Shown: positions 43,960 through 54,916 of the stretch, in pieces
Layout of the letters: each line of letters begins with the position of its first letter
Position numbering within the stretch: the first letter of the stretch is position 1
From: Pseudopithomyces maydicus
Lineage: Eukaryota > Ascomycota > Dothideomycetes > Pleosporales > Didymosphaeriaceae
Direction of reading: 5' to 3'
NCBI GenBank assembly: GCA_026873275.1
Contig: JANTUC010000013.1
Span: forward strand, 62,001 to 126,000
Length of the DNA: 64,000 nt
Made by a program: the position numbers and the translations under genes
Notes under the pieces: model-generated
What the model saw: the letters and a program-made list of their open reading frames with translations, nothing else
The model's database searches: none
Told to the model about the DNA's origin: nothing

Positions 43960-44210
43960 TTAAAGTGTTTTATGTTTGGGGAAAGGTAGCAGCTAAGCGT
44001 GAAGCTGACTAGATGCAAATGATTAGTTGGCCAAAAAGTTGTCTCCCCTCTTGTGACGGTATAAAAGGTGGGGTGCATATGTGGCAATGAATGTCATTGA
44101 TGAGGGCGCAGATGGTGTTTGAGTCTTAGGAAAAAAGCAACAGAGCAGCCGGCCTGATGAGAATGATTGGAGAGAAAGTTATCGTCCCCCCTCGCGACAG
44201 TATGAATCAT
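43960..44210 (+). mobile_element. Two degenerate introner-like element copies in tandem
   Basis: The first copy (about 43960-44065) reads GTGTTTTATGTTTGGGGAAA, then GGTAGCAGCTAAGCG, TGAAGCTGACTAGATG and CCCCTCTTGTGACGGTATAA, matching the plus-strand sequence of the copy at 17.9 kb in order and spacing. The second (about 44115-44208) is more diverged: GGAAAAAAGCAACAGAGCAG, CCTGATGAGAATG, then CCCCCCTCGCGACAGTATGA. No intact target duplication is seen for the first; ATGAAT words about 115 bp apart may be remnants for the second. Both lie just downstream of the 3' end of the kinase gene. Confidence 0.6.
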
Positions 44211-44229
44211 CCTTCTGGTATTCTGGTAG

Positions 44230-46115
44230 CTAGTGTCCAATGATGATTTTCTGCAGCTCTAACATGATGTTACGAGCGCTGGATCGTTTAGGGTAACAAT
44301 TAGTAGGGATGAGCTCATTCTCTTCTTGTCCAATGACTACTATCATATTCCTCTCGATAATGTTTAACAATTCCTGAAAGGGCTTTGTGCAGTTGGAATG
44401 GTTTCGCAGGTCGTCGATTCTCTGTATGGTGTTACTTGAGTGCATACAATGGAACTGTAACCAAGGATACCAACCTCGATGACGCTCTGCTTTACCGTTG
44501 TCCTTGGAACCTTCTTTTCGTCTTGGTCGGTGATGAAGAAGGCGTCGGATTCTCGATTATTCCAGTAGTAATCTGGGCCTTTTCTGCTCGTAGCAAACTC
44601 TTCAACCGCATTGAAACCGCCAAAATACCATGTCAGAAACACGAGGTAGACACATCCCAAGGCCCAAACATCGCACTGTGGGCCAATCAGCATGTCAAGA
44701 AAGTCACACTCTGGTGATCTAAATGCGAGTGAGCTGGAAACGGTGCCTTCCTTGCGCTTCAAAGCTATGTTCTCGGGGGTGAAGCGCGCGATGCCAAAGT
44801 CTGTAATTTTGAGAATGCCGCTTTGGACTTTGTCTCCGGCTTGGTTAAAGAACAGAATGTTGTTCGGCTTTATATCCCCGTGACGTCCACGGAAGGTTAT
44901 TGGCACAGGTATGGGATTGGATGGGTCGCCTTTACGTTGGGGTGACCCTTCGCAGGGCATTTTGGTATCCATGGTAGTCTCATATCGGTGGATAGAATAT
45001 AGAGCTTCGGCTAGCCCACGGCATTGGTCAAGTAGCCAAGAAGAAAGATGCGAATGTGGTTCGTGCTGTTCCCAGAAGCCCTCCAGGTCTGTTTCGGCCA
45101 AGGGGAATACTAGGTAGAAGTTATCGGCTAACTCAAATGTCGCCAAGAGATGTATGAGATGTTCGTTGAGGTGATTTCGTTTACTGATACTTCGAAGAAT
45201 CGCTGACTCGTTTTCGAAAGCTTTTCTGTTTTGAGCGGGGTCATCGTATAAATTACGGAGATGTTTGACTGCGACCACATCTTTCGAAAAGGAATGATGG
45301 CTACTTTCTATCTTAGCCTTATGTACCTGACCAAATCCTCCGCTTGGACCTAGCATTTTCCATTCAGTCAAAGGCAGAGTTGCATTAATTTCTAGTGCGT
45401 GATGTCGTCCTTGATCAAGATCTCTTTCGAAATTTAGGACATGAACCAGCCACTGATTTGTCATAAAGTCAGATTTGGACTCCGTTGTCCATTCTCTGAA
45501 ACATTTATGGAATCTGTGTGTATCCTCCTCACCCTGGAATAAGCATCGATGCTTCGGTCCCCGAATTTGGTCAAGCGATAGAGGGAGATCCGAGTCACAG
45601 ACTTTGTTGTCTACGAATTGCCATATATGACATGCTTTGTCGATCAAAGCCAGTATCGCAAAAATCTTTCGATAGGTGCGCTGGAATTCTCGTATCTCTA
45701 TTTGGGTATCTGAACCTGTCTTGAGTGAGGCTATTCCATGATAATTGCTGTCAAGCCTTAGTTTTCTGCAACTATGGCAGAATCGTCCCCGGGAAAGTTC
45801 CTGATGAACGGACTGATCGTCGATGAGATTCTTCAATGCTGAATTCGGAATGAAGGGCTTTCCATCGAATGCCGACGACGTCTTTGCAAGGTTCAATTGC
45901 TCTTTCAGATGCCTTTTGTGTTTCCATCTTCGGGGTGCAAGCGCCTCTAAAGCGTGAAGTGAGACATTGGCGATAACTTCGTGAAGGTCGTTGACGACAT
46001 CAAGTGTTTTTGACCGCCGGATAATCTTCGAACCGACTACTGCTGAATTTTGCTTCACGGACAGAGGGATTTCACCGAGCTGATGGCTTGAATTATCTAA
46101 TGCACTCAGTCGCAT
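44230..46115 (-). CDS. Protein kinase-like protein with HGD catalytic loop
   Basis: Two exons, 46115-44475 and 44421-44230, with a 53-nt intron (GTTGGT...ATACAG), about 610 residues from the first ATG in frame at 46115. The frame is open to 46193, so an upstream exon is possible. The N-terminal 260 residues are an unrecognised helical region with a cysteine pair (FCHSCRKLRLD). Kinase domain: glycine loop MLGPSGGFGQVHKAKI, VAVKHLRN with the ATP-binding lysine, alpha-C FENESAILRSI, hinge VFPLAETDLEGFW, catalytic loop GRHGDIKPNNILFF (HGD rather than HRD), KITDFGIARF and SLAFRSPECD. These are the features of kinases found in fungal HET/NLR-like loci. The C-terminal part after the splice continues the C-lobe (IDDLRNHSNC). 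It is divergent from the kinase-HET gene. Confidence 0.82.
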
Positions 46116-48011
46116 CGAATATCTACGCTGATACTCATCCGTGTTGTAGGGATTGTATTCAGTCGAAAGTGTTTCATCTCTGCTGTTTGTCACTTCTACA
46201 CAGGTGACGGTTTGTTCAGTTTCTGCACAACATTCTGAGATCGTGTTTCCTCTTTTACTAAAGCGACTTCCCAGGTCTGGTCCACATGAGTATTCACGGC
46301 AGAGTTTTCAGGGTAAAATCTCACCAACTACATTGCCGACATGATGATATAACCTGGTTTCAATTCCTGGATCTTGTCCCCCTAACCGCAATTTCGAAAA
46401 CACCATAGCCTCATAAGTTCCGCTCGTGGCTTTCGACTTCAACCTGATCAGGCTATGCGCATTGGATGAGTTGAGGCGAAGGCAACATGAATATGAAACT
46501 CAGCCTAGGGGCGCAATTCAGGCGTTAAGCGGAGACTTACAGCACGTATGGGTTGTTACACAGTCGATTATAGGGGTCTGCAAGGCGCTCAATTGGGTTT
46601 GTGATTCCTCATAAATGTTACTTTGTCTACTGCTGTTATGGGCACAGCGGAAGTTACCTGCTGAGGGAAAAGACGACATTCCTATCAGAGTCTAGTCTGC
46701 TTTAAGTCTGGTTGGACAGACTCGTACTGTTGACTAATTAAGGCCCTATGTGTCGGTTATGCACGAGGTGTCACGGCTGACACTATGGTTCCATAGCCGG
46801 ATGAAGTCCCGTCCAACGCACGATGAGTAGTGGTGGCTTAGAACCATTGCAACCACAAAGCTAACACAAAGGTAACTCTCAGCCACAACAGCTTCAATAG
46901 TCATGAAACCATTGAAATTTGGTCCGCGTGAACGCATAAGCCACTACGGTTCTGCAAAATTCTGGCACAATAACTCTTACACTTCCCCACCCGTGAGAGG
47001 GAGTTCAAGTCGACATACCATCGGAATCTTTCCATCCAAATCTCATCGAGAGCGCATGTTGACTGAACCTTTAATGGTGCACTCATCAGCCACCAATCCA
47101 GTGTTCCAAATTCCAATCCTAGTGGTGGACGATTGACATTTGGGGAAACCCATGAAGCAATTTCGAACAAAAAAATACCCTTACTCTGATTTTCAAGTTA
47201 GCGTGGGTGATTAACATACGATGCACGGAGATCGCTGATAGAATTCACAGATAATCCATAACACATGTTCTATACACGCCCCACATCTAATTTCTAGGGT
47301 AGCATTTACAACGATTGTGACCTTCGTTCACTGACTTCTTCTGGAAGAAAACGGAGGAATGTAGATGATCAAATCGACTCTTGTTAGCCTTCACTAGATG
47401 ATAGACTCGGAACGTTACTACTATGGAATATGATGTTTCACCGCTTCCGTCGTGTCATTGAATATATTATATTATTTCCAACTAAACTAAGTGCAACAGA
47501 TGTATGATAGCACAAAAGCGCACCAGAAGAAAGCACAAATCCAAGGCGGGTATGGTAGCCAGAACAGGAAGGGGATATGTAGTACGCGCAGGGTACTATG
47601 GTGATTCTCAACCAACGTCCTAAGAATCTGTACAGGTCATGCAGGGTACAACGTCACTATCTGGGTTCTCATCAGATCATTCAGGAGATAATTCTTGACC
47701 TCTCACGAATTCGATCTCATGTTCAGATCAGATCATCTATAGCTGATTTCTTGGTTAGCCAATTTAACGAGACTCGTGAACAGTGCTACAATGTACGACT
47801 ATGCAGATCGTACTCCAATTAGGGAAGCTGCAAGGTAATCATACCTTGAACATGTGGTCTTATACTTGAGGATCTGCGATCCATCATAAGAGTTGCTTCA
47901 TGCCTCTCCAGCCGTATTGAAGTACCCATAGCAGCAATCATATTCGATTCATCAAACTATTAAGATTCAAGCCTCGTTTTAAATGGTTTATGTGTTTCCA
48001 ATCCGTCATAA
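46116..48011. other. Divergent intergenic region between two kinase-type genes
   Basis: About 1.9 kb, holding the presumed promoters of both. Several short frames exist, none with motifs. I could not read a third gene here. Confidence 0.45.
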
Positions 48012-51000
48012 ATGGCCCTAGAGCTCAACTCACGTACTATGGGTCGTAAGGAAAATGATCGTCGTAGTTGGAAAAAAGAGAGAGACAATCTTTTTAAGGC
48101 TCTTAGCCACGGCATGATACATAGTAAATTCGACAAGACTCCACTCCAATTTGTCCCTCGAGGAAAACTCAATAGCATCATCACCAGCGATGCGGCGAAA
48201 AAGCTCATGTCCATGGATTTCCCTACGCCTGATGAGGAAAAGCTATTAAATTACATTGTCAAAGACGCAAAGGCAGTATTCGCGATAGTAGTTTATATTA
48301 AATTAGTTTTATATTGTCACAAGAGGGGTGACAGCGTTTTACCCTACCAAGCATTTGAACCTAGTCAGCTCATATTCAGCTACTGCTTTTTCAAAACACT
48401 CAACAACACATATTAAATTAGAAGCAAGTCAGCTCCGCGAAGCGATGATTCTGTTCCATCAACGTAAGCCCCTTTCTGTGACCTTGATCTTCCAATCGAA
48501 GGCAACAGTTGGAAGGATCTCGAAGAAGAATTAGCTAGATGCCTCGCCAAACTTGAACAGGGATTAGGAAAGATGGAGATCGAAGAGCGAGCTGAAGAGC
48601 TGCTAAGCAAGGCCATGACTGGTGTGGATCATATCCTGATTTCCATCGAAGGTCCAGTGCTTAGCGAGGAGGATAGAATTTGGAGTTTTGAAAGAATAGG
48701 GGATTTTCAAGAGAAGCAGATGTCATTCTGTGCACCCATACTTAATTCTTCTGAGTCACACCACGATCTATTTGGTATGACCGTACCTTTTGTAGAAAAA
48801 TACAAAACGTACGGCGAAGGCTCTTTTGGAATAGTATCAAAATATAAGATACATGAAGATCATATCAGCCACTCGAACCTAGCAGTAAGCTTCAGTCATC
48901 TTCATATTCAATGTATAATGTACTAAAAAATGTAGGACAGTGTACATTGTGAGGCTTATGCAGTGAAAGAGCTCAAGTATGATATCAACGATGACGCAAA
49001 CGATGTTGCTAGACACTGGGAGGACGAAGTTCGTGCTATGGCTAAGATGAACACTTTGGACCACAAAGGTCATATCGTTCATTTCATTACGGCTTTCCGT
49101 AGAGGTGATCGTGAACAGCCCGAACATTATCTGATTACAGAATGGGCAGATGGTGGTAATCTTGAGAATCTCTGAAAGTCAATGCCAGAGCCTCAAATTA
49201 CAGAAATACTCACGCAAGCTGTTCTCGAACAGATCCTGGGGTTGTCTGAAGCTTTCTATGCTACTCACAATCTGAAGTCGGGTGAAGTCAAGACTGGCGC
49301 CTCGTACCGACACGGGGATCTCAAGCCAGCAAATATTCTGTGGTTCAAGGCCAAGGAGAACGACACACACAATGCCATAGGTACATTGAAAATCTGCGAT
49401 TGGGGCGAAGCAAAGAACAAGACCTTTGCGACTGTCATGCGACATAGTAAGACAACTGCTAATTCTGGCACTGTACGCTATCAGCCGCCTGAAGTGGACA
49501 CTGGAATTTTCCTATCAGCCGGTGGAGAGCCAAAACGCCGATCTCGACTTTACGACATGTGGGCATTGGGCTGCATCATTCTGGAGATGATGGTGTGGTT
49601 ACTCTATGGGGAGGCAGGACTCGTGAGATTCAGAAACAGTGTGCGACATGAATCCCATGGTGATTCTCCATTTTATCAAATCAACTTCTCAGGTAAAGCA
49701 AATGAAAGGAACGCGTGGGTTCACAATGTAGTAGACTATTGGATGAGTCATATGGCCCATGACGCTGCATGCCAAGCAGGCACAACAATTCTTGGAGGAC
49801 TGCTCGAAATTGTCAGGACTGGACTTTTGGTAGTAAAATTGCCTGCTGGAGGTGGTACATACGTCGAAAAGGTCCGACTACAGCCCAATGATTTACAATC
49901 ACCTCAAGACGCAAGCCCCTCAAACCTGGATGTCAACGGTTCGGCGATACCTCGAAACGGTGGAATCATGCCAAGAATAATCACCACGGAGCCCGGAACA
50001 GACAGTAATGCCGATTTTCCCCTCCACGACGACCCTGTTGTGAATATTGTTCCACCAGATGACGAAGATGATGCAAGACCAAGATTTTTGATGGGTGGGC
50101 CAACACGTCTGCGTGCAGATCAATTGCGAGACAGACTGATAGAAATTATGACCGATGAAGATATTATCTGGTCAACAAAACCGGACACAGACGTACCCAA
50201 CATTCCCAGCAGCCTATATATAAATAGACCTACACACGATGTTTCCAGAAGATCTCATGGTCACGAAGTAGACTATGGGAAGACGCAAATTGATCCAAAT
50301 CAATGGAAACTTAGTCTCGATAACGAATTCGCATCAGACCTGCTCACTCGTGCCAAGAATAACACCGACTTTCCCCGTCCTGCCATCACCAGCTGTGCAG
50401 ATATTTGTGGTACTTGTCAAAAGTTGCGCAATGGAATCTGGAGCGCGGTATGTCAGATAAAATACGATGTCAAGAGCCTTGAAGCTCGGGCACGCCAGAA
50501 TCTTTGTGCACTGTGTACATTGATTTGGAAAACTATCGGCGAGCCCATCACTGTGTTTCCCATAATTGAAATTGGAAGGTATGACTCTACACTGCTTATA
50601 GATGGTCATAAAGTTTCTAGATTCTCGATTTGTCGCAGCCCAGGTACGTTCTTGAATGTTGTTTCATTAGGTCTCATTGCACTTGTGAACATCTATAGAT
50701 GCAAAAAGTGTTTCCTTTCCTGATCATCATGACAGGGAAAACGCGACGGATCCCTGATATTCAAGTGGGTTTTGCAGAACTTCCAGCGCCGGACAGCAAG
50801 ACATCTATGCAGGTTCTTCGAGAATGGTTGGTGAAGTGCGAAGAGAATCACGAAGGCTGCAAGCCAAGCAACCTAACATCGTCTGGTGCAGATTTCAGTA
50901 TACGGAAACGACCAACGCGACTTCTAGATATAGGAGAAAGCGACGAATCCATCATCTATTTGTGTGAAACTAAAGAAACCACTCTACAAGGAGACGGGGA

Positions 51001-52352
51001 GTGGGTCGCTCTTTCGCACCGATGGGGGGCAAAACCCCACTTTTGCACAACAACAGATAATCACAGGAACTTCAAATCAGGTATCCTGTTTGAAGACCTT
51101 CCAGCTACATTTAAGGATGCAGTTATTGTGAGCAGATCTCTTGGCTGTCGTTATCTCTGGATCGACTCCATCTGTATCATTCAAGAGGGGGCAGATGCCG
51201 ATTTAGCAAAGGAGGCCAAGTACATGGAAGAAGTATATAGCGGTGCCAGGTGTGTGATAGCAGCTAGCCGCGCCAAAGGTCATGAGGATGGGTTTCTCAA
51301 ACCCCGGAAGAGAAGAGATTATGTCGGGCTCGAGTGCGATGAAAACACCGACGTATCGTTCTATATCTGCGAGATGATTGATAATTTCCAACAGCACATT
51401 CTGGATGGTTCTTTGAATAAGCGTGGATGGGTACTACAAGAACACGCACTTGCACGTCGAACCATTTTCTTTGACGAACATCAGACCTATTGGGAGTGCG
51501 GGCAGGGTGTTCGATGCGAGACAATGACGAAACTAGAGAAGTAAGTAGTAGCACAGCCAGTCAAACCGCAGACCTTGCTGACATTGATCCAACAGCGAGT
51601 CAGCCAAACTGCTCGGAGACCCGAACTTCCCGAAGCTTCTTGGCTCTGCCAAACAAGGAGAACGAATATTTCGGTTCGAAAAACTGTACGAACAATACTC
51701 GAGGCTTGATCTCTCCAAACAGAATGACAGACCTACAGCCGTGGCTGGTCTAGAACAACGACTACTCCGTACTATGGGAGTAGCAGGTGGATTTGGTATG
51801 CTTGACGATCCCAAAAGCAAAGGATTGTTGCGCAGAAGCTTGCTTTGGCGCCGGGGCAAGACTATCCCGCGATTGACCCGCATTGAATTTCTGCCGGAGC
51901 AGATACCTGCTCCTTCATGGTCCTGGATGGCCTGGACAGGAGCCAGGAATCACGATTATACTTATACACCCGGGGGTATCGATTACTTTGAAATCCCGTT
52001 GGACCGCTACGATTGGAATGCTATTGAAATGCCGTGGTCGAGGGAGGACACCAATGAGGGCAATGCTATGACTGCTGAAGCGAAGGGGTACGATTGTACT
52101 TCGGCGGAAAGAAGCCTATTTAGCTTCATTGGCGATTCTCAAAGTGGATCAGTCCCTCTAAACGGCATTTGTGTAGTTCTGGGAGTTGAGGGAGGATCCT
52201 TGAAGTATGTGGAGAAGGTACATTACGTTCTCTTGATTGGGAGAACTGGGAGAATGCAATCTAATGGAATAAAGCAATGGGAGCGCATTGGTGCTGGCCA
52301 TATGCTTGGGCAGTTCTTGACGGGTGATCCCTTCGAGGTCAAGATTTATTAG
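48012..52352 (+). CDS. Protein kinase-HET domain fusion (NLR-like incompatibility protein), disrupted
   Basis: Proposed exons: 48012-48315, 48365-48884, 48936-50643, 50699 (or 50709)-51540 and 51596-52352. Order: an N-terminal helical domain (KLLNYIVKDAKAVFAIVVYI, then DLEEELARCLAKLEQGLG); a kinase domain with YGEGSFGIVSKY, AYAVKELKYD, WEDEVRAMAKMN, RHGDLKPANILWF (HGD) and LKICDWGEAKN; a linker with ADICGTCQKLRNG and LCALCTLIW cysteine pairs; then a HET domain (PF06985) with WVALSHRWGAKPHF, GCRYLWIDSICIIQ, YSGARCVIAASRA and RGWVLQEHALARR. Defects: a 115-bp element insertion at 48307-48409; a frame break at the C4 run 48469-48472; an in-frame TGA at 49173-49175 between GGNLENL and KSMPEPQ; and an ambiguous splice near 50699 that is one base out of frame unless the acceptor at 50708 is used. 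WD40 relics follow. HET proteins trigger cell death on non-self fusion; whether this one still works is unclear. Confidence 0.75.
48295..48421 (+). mobile_element. Introner-like element copy 2, inside the kinase-HET exon
   Basis: A 103-bp insertion (48307-48409) flanked by perfect 12-bp direct repeats ATATTAAATTAG at 48295-48306 and 48410-48421. Without the element plus one repeat the gene reads VVYIKLEASQLREAMILF without a break. The element starts TTTTATATTGTCACAAGAGG and ends AAAACACTCAACAACAC, and aligns along its whole length with the copy at 17.9 kb. Its internal GT-AG segment 48316-48364 (49 nt) leaves 66 nt that stay open in this frame (FSSYSATAFSKHSTTHIKLE). Without splicing, a TAA in the second repeat stops translation. 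Confidence 0.8.
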
Positions 52353-52396
52353 TTATAGGAAGTACGTATCTATACCCATATTTGAAATGTTCCAGT

Positions 52397-52870
52397 GTTT
52401 TGATTACATCAACCGACTCGCATATCATTTCTGGCTCATTGGACGGCAAAATCAGAATTTGGACATTGGATCCAACAATATAATGCGCAGTAGAGGAAGG
52501 TATTTTTTTGGAGCAGCTTGTGTCCAAACGTTTGAAGGCCATGTTGTATGATGTTGCTTGCTAGCTACGTAGGTATTGATTGACTACGAGTCATACAGAA
52601 TTCTATTGTGAGTCTGGCAACCCCACCTGATGGCTGCTGGGTATTCCCTGCGGGAAAATATCAAAGTGTGCGGACTGTCAATGCACAGACTGGTGCTCTT
52701 CAATGTATCATCACAGGTCACGAATCCAGCGGTGAATTGTCCTTATTTGTGTTAGTGCAACTAACTGGGTCATTGAACAGTAACTGCAGTGCATTGCTCT
52801 CCCATTGGAAGATATTTTGTGACCGCATCAAGCGATCACACAGCACGCGCTTGAAGATATGTCCTTGTCT
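52397..52870 (+). pseudogene. Decayed WD40-repeat coding sequence downstream of the HET gene
   Basis: At least three WD40 blades can be read in different frames with stops between. 52397-52483 gives VLITSTDSHIISGSLDGKIR followed by IWTLDP. About 52610-52722 gives LATPPDGCWVFPAGKYQSV and RTVNAQTGALQCIITGHE. About 52788-52850 gives VHCSPIGRYFVTASSDHTAR. QTFEGH at about 52526 is a typical end of a blade. These are blade signatures (GH...SPDG...SGS.D..IRIW). They follow the HET stop codon by less than 50 bp, so the ancestral protein was probably kinase-HET-WD40, or a separate WD40 gene lay here. Frames are broken by many changes, so this is true decay rather than one sequencing error. Confidence 0.75.
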
Positions 52871-53179
52871 AATGTGGTTACTCAGATCCCAATGAGAAGT
52901 CACTGATGAATATCAGGCAACCATGATTCTCATTCAAGTACAGATACAAGCCCTACCAAGAGACCCCCTCGGAACTCAAATACTAAGACGCAAATCTCCA
53001 ATGCCAACACTCACCTCCTTGAAACGAAAACCGGACACTGCGCCCTCAAACAATCAGCAACTTGCTGCAGAGTTCAATTAGGAGTACTGATTCCTAAGCG
53101 CACCCAACCCCTCGAGTCGCATGAGCCTACGGCTTACCAAACGCCACTTCCGGAGGAAGACTTCTCCAACTGAATTTGT

Positions 53180-53390
53180 TCATGTTGTTTTGTATTTGGA
53201 AAAGGTCGCAACAGAGTAGCTAAATAGGTGAGGATGGGCCAAGAAAAAGCCTTCTTCCCTCTTATAATAAGTAATATTTTGTGTTTATAGAAAGCGGCAG
53301 CAAAGTAGCTGACTGGATAAAAACAGATAATGGGTTGAAAGCTGTCAACCCGTCTTGTGACAATTGAAAACGGGCGTGTGACAAGTAATA
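53180..53390 (+). mobile_element. Two introner-like element copies in tandem
   Basis: The first (about 53184-53275) contains TGTTTTGTATTTGGAAAAGG, CAACAGAGTAGCTAAATAGG and CTTCCCTCTTATAATAAG. The second (about 53277-53382) contains TTTTGTGTTTATAGAAAGCG, AAGTAGCTGACTGGATAAAA, CTGTCAACCCGTCTTGTGAC. The second is flanked by AAGTAATA at 53269-53276 and 53383-53390, a spacing of 114 bp, close to the 112 and 115 bp of the two coding insertions. Same orientation as the pair at 44 kb, so each end of the kinase/HET gene pair carries a tandem pair. Confidence 0.6.
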
Positions 53391-53700
53391 AAACGTGGAG
53401 TCGTTCATATACCTCGATGTTATCAACGACAGCCTTTCGCGATTATAATTCTTCTCTCAAAATTCCTTGTCAAGCCCCCACATATTAGGTGTATAGGTAA
53501 CAACCGTACTTGTCACAGGGATCGTATCGTAGAACCAGTTCTTCCAGACACCTCATTCCCGGATTTCTCGGACAAACCTTCACAACCACAACCACACCAT
53601 CCATCTCATACTTCTGCCGCCGCTATCACAGCATTGCCACAGCATGGCACCCCGAAACAACCACCACCCCATCTCATCAGTCCCAGCCCCATTCATTCCC

Positions 53701-54916
53701 CTACAAAGTCGACCACGCGGCATCAATCGGCAACAACGCCCCATTCACCATCCGCGCTTCGTCCGACGCCAAAAACGCGATACCCTGCGCTACATCCAGG
53801 GGCGTGACGACGGGTACAGGCTGACCCTGTTCGTCCTTGCCAACGTGCATCTTGATATTGGGGCTGCAGGTGTGTTAGCTGTGTCGTTGCTGGAAACCAT
53901 GTGGCGGGTACATACAAGAAAGCGCCGAAGCCAGCAGAGTCGAAGCAGTCCATGTTGACCGAGTGCTGGATGTTCGTCGCGACACCTGGTGATGATTAGA
54001 CTTCTGAAATCTAAGGTGGAAAGGGGAGGGAAGAGAGACATACCGCCGGGGAGAACAGCATTGCACCTGATGTTATCGTTGTGAAAGCGCCATGCTACGT
54101 TCTTCGTTGCGCCGACCTAAACTCCCTGTCAGCCAGAAGTCTCCCCAAGAAGGAAAAAGAAGACCGTGGGAATAGACACAGAGAAAAAGTAACTCACAAG
54201 CCCATGCTTCGACGCCGTATACGCAATCCCCGCCGCCGCCCCGCTGACCGCCGCCTTACTTGCCACATTCACGATCGCGCCCTTGCCTTGCTCTTTCATC
54301 AGAGGAAGCACCGCAGTCATCAGACGGACTGGCACGGTTAGGTTAATCGCCATGACACGCTCCCACTCGGAGTCCTGGAGCGTGTCCGCACTCGACCAGC
54401 CATCTGAGATGCCTGCGCAGTTGACCAGGACGTCGATCTGGGGGCCGAATATGGCGGTGCCTGCGCAACATATCAGCATGGCGTTCGGCCTCTTCGTTCG
54501 ATCTCTTCCATTCGCTCCCTTGCGTTCCATCTCTTGCGTTCAACTTCTCCCGTCCGCTCCCCAAACCCTCGTGATGCCGTGAAGCTCGGGGGAAACAAGA
54601 AAAACAAGCCCATCCCCCACCTCGATGCGTTTCCGTCTTCAAACCAATGCAGACCGGCCGATGCAGCAGAGTCAAGATGGAAAAAGAAAGCAAACTCACA
54701 CCTCGCAACCACCTCCCCGACCGCCTTCCCCTCCACCAAATCCGCCCGATGGAACTCGAACGGCAATCCGCCTACCTCCTCCTCCCGCGCCTCGAACGCG
54801 CCCACATCGACGCCGAATACCTTGGCTCCGCGCTCCAGAAACAACTTCGTGGTCGCGAGGCCGATGCCGGACGCGCACCCCGTGACGATGACGACTTTGT
54901 CGGTGAAGGATGCCAT
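53701..54916 (-). CDS. Short-chain dehydrogenase/reductase (SDR)
   Basis: Five exons: 54916-54700, 54460-54198, 54116-54044, 53985-53916 and 53863-53701, total 786 nt, 261 residues. Classical SDR fold, NAD(P)-dependent oxidoreductase. TGCASGIGLATTKLF is the cofactor TGxxxGxG motif; VDVGAF suggests an acidic residue binding NAD ribose. Then NCAGIS (NAG-like), the catalytic serine in NVASKAAVSGAAAG, and YTASKHG (YxxxK). The C-terminus VAQGIAFLASDEARMVNGAL with LPIDAAW is the usual Rossmann end of GolD/FabG-like members. Intron 1 is 239 nt, long for this window; the others are 52-81 nt. The start at 54916 places the cofactor motif at the usual residue 11-18. Substrate unknown. Confidence 0.92.

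Noticed and set aside
48306..48421. Removal of the entire element in the kinase-HET gene as one intron using the AG in the target duplication
   Set aside because: The GT formed at 48306 and AG at 48421 would delete 116 nt and shift the frame into a quick stop; the internal 49-nt segment keeps the frame.
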